From an uncultured Pelolinea sp. (GTDB lineage Bacteria; Chloroflexota; Anaerolineae; Anaerolineales; Anaerolineaceae), in the NCBI GenBank assembly GCA_937902055.1, contig CALGUJ010000245.1, positions 1 through 6,918 of the forward strand: a DNA stretch of 6,918 nt. The letters run 5' to 3'. This document shows, one piece after another, positions 4,795 through 6,918 of this stretch. Under the pieces are notes generated by a model. The model was not told where the DNA came from. It ran no database searches and saw only the letters and a program-made list of their open reading frames with translations. The translations under genes were made by a program, and so were the position numbers. Each line of letters starts with the position of its first letter. Positions within the stretch are counted from its first letter, which is position 1.

Positions 4795-6258
4795 TTAAGA
4801 TGATATCCCCTCTTTGATGATCTCCTGTGCGATGTACCAGGCCGTGATCATGGCGGTTGGCACGCCGCCGGGGTTGAACACGTAATGGCCGATGGCCCGG
4901 AAATGCTCCACCGGGATGTCGCGCTGCCAATCGAAGCGCTGCGCGGCTTGCGGATCCCAGCACCAACCGGCCGTGCCACCGCGCCAGTTGCCGGTGTAGC
5001 GCTCGCAGGTCAGCGGGGTGGCGCTTTCCTGCACCGCGATGTGCGCGCCCAGGCCCGGGATGAATTCTTCCGCCTGCCTCAATAATGCGTCCGTTCGCCT
5101 GGCTTTCTCAGCGCGATAAGGGGACGGATCGTCTTTCAGGTTTTCCCATTCCGCGTAAGGGCTCAGGTATCCCAGGCTCAACGCGTGGCCGCCGGCCGGC
5201 GCCAGCGAGGGGTCGTCTTTGGATAGCAGCACCAGGTGCAACGGATGGCCGTCTTTTCCGTTGTAACTCACATGGCTGTTCCGGAAACGTTCCAGGACGG
5301 CGCTGAGCTGCGGGCTGCCGCGCAGACCCAGGAAGACGGTGAAGGTGGACTCGGAGGGCAGCGCGCGTGCCAGCTTGGCCGGCATGCCGGCCCCCAGGTG
5401 CTCCTGCCCGATCAAGTCCAGGCAGGTGCGCATCAGGTCGGCCGCGGATATGATCCAATCGCCGGATACGCGGGTTCCGTCTTCCAGCTCCACGCCGCGG
5501 GCGCGTTGACCCTCCAGGCGGATGCGACGGACGGACTGCCCGAAGTGGATCACGCCGCCGTGGGCTTGCGCGCATTGCGCCAGCCTGTCGGCCATGCTCT
5601 GCATCCCGCCTACCGGCACCCAGGTATCGTTGAAGTACGCCGTCCACATACCCAGGGTGCTCTGGCCGGACATCACCGGATAGCCCAACCGGTCGAGCAG
5701 GGCGATCAGGCGTGGATCGGAAAAATAGCGCCGGTGCAGGCTGCGGTTGGTTTGATTGCGTACTTTTGCCACAGCCCAGGGAAAAAGCGGGTGGCGCAGC
5801 ATGGTTCCGAAAGCGGAGCGCCCGGCATGGCGGCCGAACATCACCCCGCTGTCCATTAGGTCCCCAAAGCCCTCGCCGCCGATCTTTACCCAGCGGAAAT
5901 AGCGTTGCAGGCCGGCGCGTTCCTGCGGGAAAATCAGCGCGAGTTCGCGTTCAAGCTGCTGTGGATTAATCAGCGGGATGTCTTTTTCCGCCCAACTGAT
6001 CTGGTGCCCGGCGCGCGCAAAACGAATGCTGTTCTCCAGACCTAGTTCCTGCAGAATGGGGAAGATGATGCCGTTCGAGCCGAAGGAAGTGGGGCCGGCC
6101 GGAAAGGTGAATCCCTTGCGCTGAAAGGAGGAGATGTAGCCGCCGGGGCGGGTGTGTTGTTCGAATACCTGCACCGCTAAACCGGCTTTGGCCAGGTAAG
6201 CGGCGCAGGTCAGACCGGCCATGCCGGCGCCGATGACGATGATGGATGGTTTGCTCAA
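4795..6258 (-). CDS. CrtI/CrtISO-like FAD-dependent oxidoreductase (phytoene desaturase family)
   Basis: The protein has 487 residues, a normal length for the family. The N-terminus has the dinucleotide-binding fold IIVIGAGMAGL (6-16, GxGxxG at 10-15), the ribose-binding acidic residue E33, and RPGGY (37-41). A mid-domain WVPVGGMQSMADRLA stretch and the strand GVIHFGQSVRRI are typical of the phytoene desaturase / carotenoid isomerase / retinol saturase group. A C-terminal AIGHYVFNPGG (455-465) followed by an amphipathic helix closes the FAD site. Family members desaturate or isomerise polyene isoprenoids at the membrane. The exact substrate here is uncertain, since no phytoene synthase or other crt gene is adjacent. 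The start is TTG 6258, chosen because GGAGGT (6273-6268) precedes it by nine bases and no ATG lies upstream of the FAD motif. It is divergent from the nucleotidyltransferase gene. Confidence 0.9.
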   Translation of the reverse strand: MSKPSIIVIGAGMAGLTCAAYLAKAGLAVQVFEQHTRPGGYISSFQRKGFTFPAGPTSFGSNGIIFPILQELGLENSIRFARAGHQISWAEKDIPLINPQQLERELALIFPQERAGLQRYFRWVKIGGEGFGDLMDSGVMFGRHAGRSAFGTMLRHPLFPWAVAKVRNQTNRSLHRRYFSDPRLIALLDRLGYPVMSGQSTLGMWTAYFNDTWVPVGGMQSMADRLAQCAQAHGGVIHFGQSVRRIRLEGQRARGVELEDGTRVSGDWIISAADLMRTCLDLIGQEHLGAGMPAKLARALPSESTFTVFLGLRGSPQLSAVLERFRNSHVSYNGKDGHPLHLVLLSKDDPSLAPAGGHALSLGYLSPYAEWENLKDDPSPYRAEKARRTDALLRQAEEFIPGLGAHIAVQESATPLTCERYTGNWRGGTAGWCWDPQAAQRFDWQRDIPVEHFRAIGHYVFNPGGVPTAMITAWYIAQEIIKEGISS

Positions 6259-6267
6259 GGTGTCTTT

Positions 6268-6273
6268 ACCTCC
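6268..6273 (-). promoter_or_regulatory. Strong ribosome binding site deciding a TTG start
   Basis: Minus-strand GGAGGT, nine bases before TTG 6258, is the best Shine-Dalgarno match in the window. It supports TTG as the start of the FAD oxidoreductase. Confidence 0.85.
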
Positions 6274-6277
6274 GGGC

Positions 6278-6289
6278 TTTCAATTGAAA
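6278..6289. repeat. Perfect 12-bp palindrome in the oxidoreductase leader
   Basis: TTTCAATTGAAA is fully self-complementary. It lies between the minus-strand -10 (6304-6309) and the Shine-Dalgarno (6268-6273), so it would be in the first part of the leader. It could be a repressor site or chance in an AT-rich gap. Confidence 0.35.
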
Positions 6290-6303
6290 AATGCGCGAGT
6301 AGC

Positions 6304-6309
6304 ATTATA
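6304..6309 (-). promoter_or_regulatory. -10 box of the FAD oxidoreductase promoter
   Basis: A perfect TATAAT reads on the minus strand at 6309-6304. Transcription would start near 6297, about 39 nt before TTG 6258. No good -35 is found 16-18 bp upstream, where only AT-rich sequence occurs, so the promoter may need an activator or may be weak. Confidence 0.5.
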
Positions 6310-6318
6310 GCTTTTCAT

Positions 6319-6347
6319 TTGGATCTAAAATATTCGTAATTTATTTA
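6319..6347 (+). promoter_or_regulatory. Candidate promoter of the nucleotidyltransferase-uppS unit
   Basis: TTGGAT (6319-6324) and TATTTA (6342-6347) have a 17-bp spacer. The start site would fall at about 6354, immediately before ATG 6355 and six bases before ATG 6361, so the transcript would be leaderless or nearly so. It is back to back with the -10 of the minus-strand gene. Confidence 0.4.
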
Positions 6348-6354
6348 CGACGGG

Positions 6355-6780
6355 ATGCGTATGAAGTTTTCTTTATTTATCGAGGATTTCCGTGCCTGGG
6401 CTTCGTCGCGGCCGGATATCCTGGCGGCGGCGCTGGTTGGCTCGCAGGCGCGCGGCACGGCCGGTCCGGATTCGGACGTGGACCTGGTCATCCTGGCGCG
6501 CGAGCCCCAAATTTATCTGGACGAGACTGCCTGGGCGGGGCGTTTCGGCCAGGTCGAAAAGCAGCAGGTGGAGGATTACGGCCGCCTGTGCTCGCTGCGC
6601 GTCTGGTACCGCGGCGGGCCTGAAGTGGAATACGGGTTCACTGATGAGCGCTGGGCGGCGTTGCCGCTGGACGAGGGTACGCGCCGGGTTGTTGCCGACG
6701 GGATGCGCATCCTCTTCGAACGTGCATCCATCCTGAGCGGCTGCCTTGCGCAGTTCCACCGGGAAGATTTTCACAGGTAA
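6355..6780 (+). CDS. Small stand-alone nucleotidyltransferase-fold protein
   Basis: This 141-residue protein has a polymerase-beta-type nucleotidyltransferase core: LVGSQARG (27-34) followed by DSDVDLVIL (39-47), with D41 and D43 as the expected metal-binding pair. A third carboxylate is likely in the EVEYG segment (90-94) after SLRVWYRGG. The tail GTRRVVADGMRILFE helps identify the group of short NTase-domain proteins related to aminoglycoside and MNT-type adenylyltransferases. These transfer a nucleotide to a small molecule, protein or RNA; the target here is unknown. There is no neighbouring HEPN gene, so a classic MNT-HEPN toxin-antitoxin pair is not supported. ATG 6355 and ATG 6361 are both possible; neither has a clear Shine-Dalgarno, which agrees with the leaderless promoter. 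The downstream cis-prenyltransferase begins 31 bp after the stop, so the two are probably co-transcribed. Confidence 0.85.
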   Translation: MRMKFSLFIEDFRAWASSRPDILAAALVGSQARGTAGPDSDVDLVILAREPQIYLDETAWAGRFGQVEKQQVEDYGRLCSLRVWYRGGPEVEYGFTDERWAALPLDEGTRRVVADGMRILFERASILSGCLAQFHREDFHR

Positions 6781-6811
6781 AATAAAGCCAACTCAAAAAC
6801 CGGAGCTTTTT

Positions 6812-6918
6812 ATGACAAGCGATCAATCCGTATCTGCGGATGCGATTTTCCATCACGTTGGCATCATCCCCGACGGCAACCGCCGCTGGGCGAAGCAAAA
6901 CAACATGGACCTCACCGA
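6812..6918 (+). CDS. uppS: Cis-prenyltransferase (UppS family), 3' partial
   Basis: Only the first 35 codons are present. They contain HVGIIPDGNRRWAKQ (15-29), the first conserved region of cis-prenyl diphosphate synthases, with the Mg2+-binding Asp at residue 21 and the R-W-A-K that contacts the allylic diphosphate. The family condenses isopentenyl diphosphate onto a prenyl diphosphate, usually making undecaprenyl diphosphate for cell-wall carriers. E. coli UppS reads IIMDGNGRWA here, so this protein has Pro for Met and Arg for Gly; a divergent paralogue with another chain length or substrate is possible. ATG 6812 has GGAG at 6802-6805, six bases upstream. The gene symbol reflects family membership rather than proven product. 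The gene continues beyond the window. Confidence 0.85.
   Translation, partial: MTSDQSVSADAIFHHVGIIPDGNRRWAKQNNMDLT

Noticed and set aside
5236..5859. 207-codon plus-strand frame inside the FAD oxidoreductase gene
   Set aside because: Antisense shadow of a well-supported gene, with low-complexity translation rich in Gly/Ala/Gln/His.
6355..6780. MNT-HEPN toxin-antitoxin module
   Set aside because: No HEPN-like partner (R-x4-6-H) is encoded on either side; the neighbours are an FAD oxidoreductase and a prenyltransferase.
6784..6811. Possible terminator between the nucleotidyltransferase and uppS (AAAGC ... GCTTTTT)
   Set aside because: The stem is only five mostly A-T pairs with a 16-nt loop, and it overlaps the uppS ribosome site; read-through is more likely.

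Overview
This window reads as ordinary bacterial chromosome: densely packed genes, short intergenic gaps, ATG/GTG/TTG starts and Shine-Dalgarno sites, with AT-rich promoter gaps inside a fairly GC-rich background. I see no rRNA, tRNA, CRISPR array, insertion sequence, phage gene or integrase. The gene mix (CutA, a Cys-rich lipoprotein, a MarR-GNAT fusion, tandem ICMT-like methyltransferases, a CrtI-like oxidoreductase and a cis-prenyltransferase with an IIPDGNRRWA motif) would fit a Chloroflexota/Anaerolineae-type genome. That placement is an impression from protein style, not something the sequence proves.

Layout. (1) 1-852, plus strand: the 3' part of cutA, whose stop overlaps the start of a six-cysteine lipoprotein gene (ATGA overlap), so the two look translationally coupled. 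(2) 853-1393, plus: a promoter-like region with a perfect 17-bp palindrome, then a small protein resembling the bacterial eRF1-domain-2-like ('translational machinery protein') family. (3) 1427-2356, minus: a MarR-type regulator fused to a GNAT acetyltransferase. It is divergent from (4) 2482-3905, plus: two tandem, homologous integral-membrane methyltransferases of the ICMT/PEMT type. The gap between them holds good promoters in both directions and a near-perfect MarR-like operator overlapping the regulator's -35 box. (5) 4046-4762, plus: a HAD-IB phosphatase of the SerB-like class. (6) 4795-6258, minus: a CrtI/CrtISO-like FAD oxidoreductase with a TTG start and a strong Shine-Dalgarno. (7) 6355-6918, plus and divergent from (6): a small nucleotidyltransferase, then the 5' end of a cis-prenyltransferase (UppS family) that runs off the window.

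How the genes may work together. The best-supported regulatory unit is the MarR-GNAT / ICMT-ICMT divergon, where one regulator probably controls both itself and the membrane methyltransferases. A loose isoprenoid or membrane-lipid theme (ICMT-like enzymes, carotenoid-type desaturase, cis-prenyltransferase) runs through the right half, but no shared operon proves it. I did not find a clearly novel multi-gene system. The points most worth a second look are the palindromes in the 853-988 and 2357-2481 gaps and the regulator/methyltransferase pairing.
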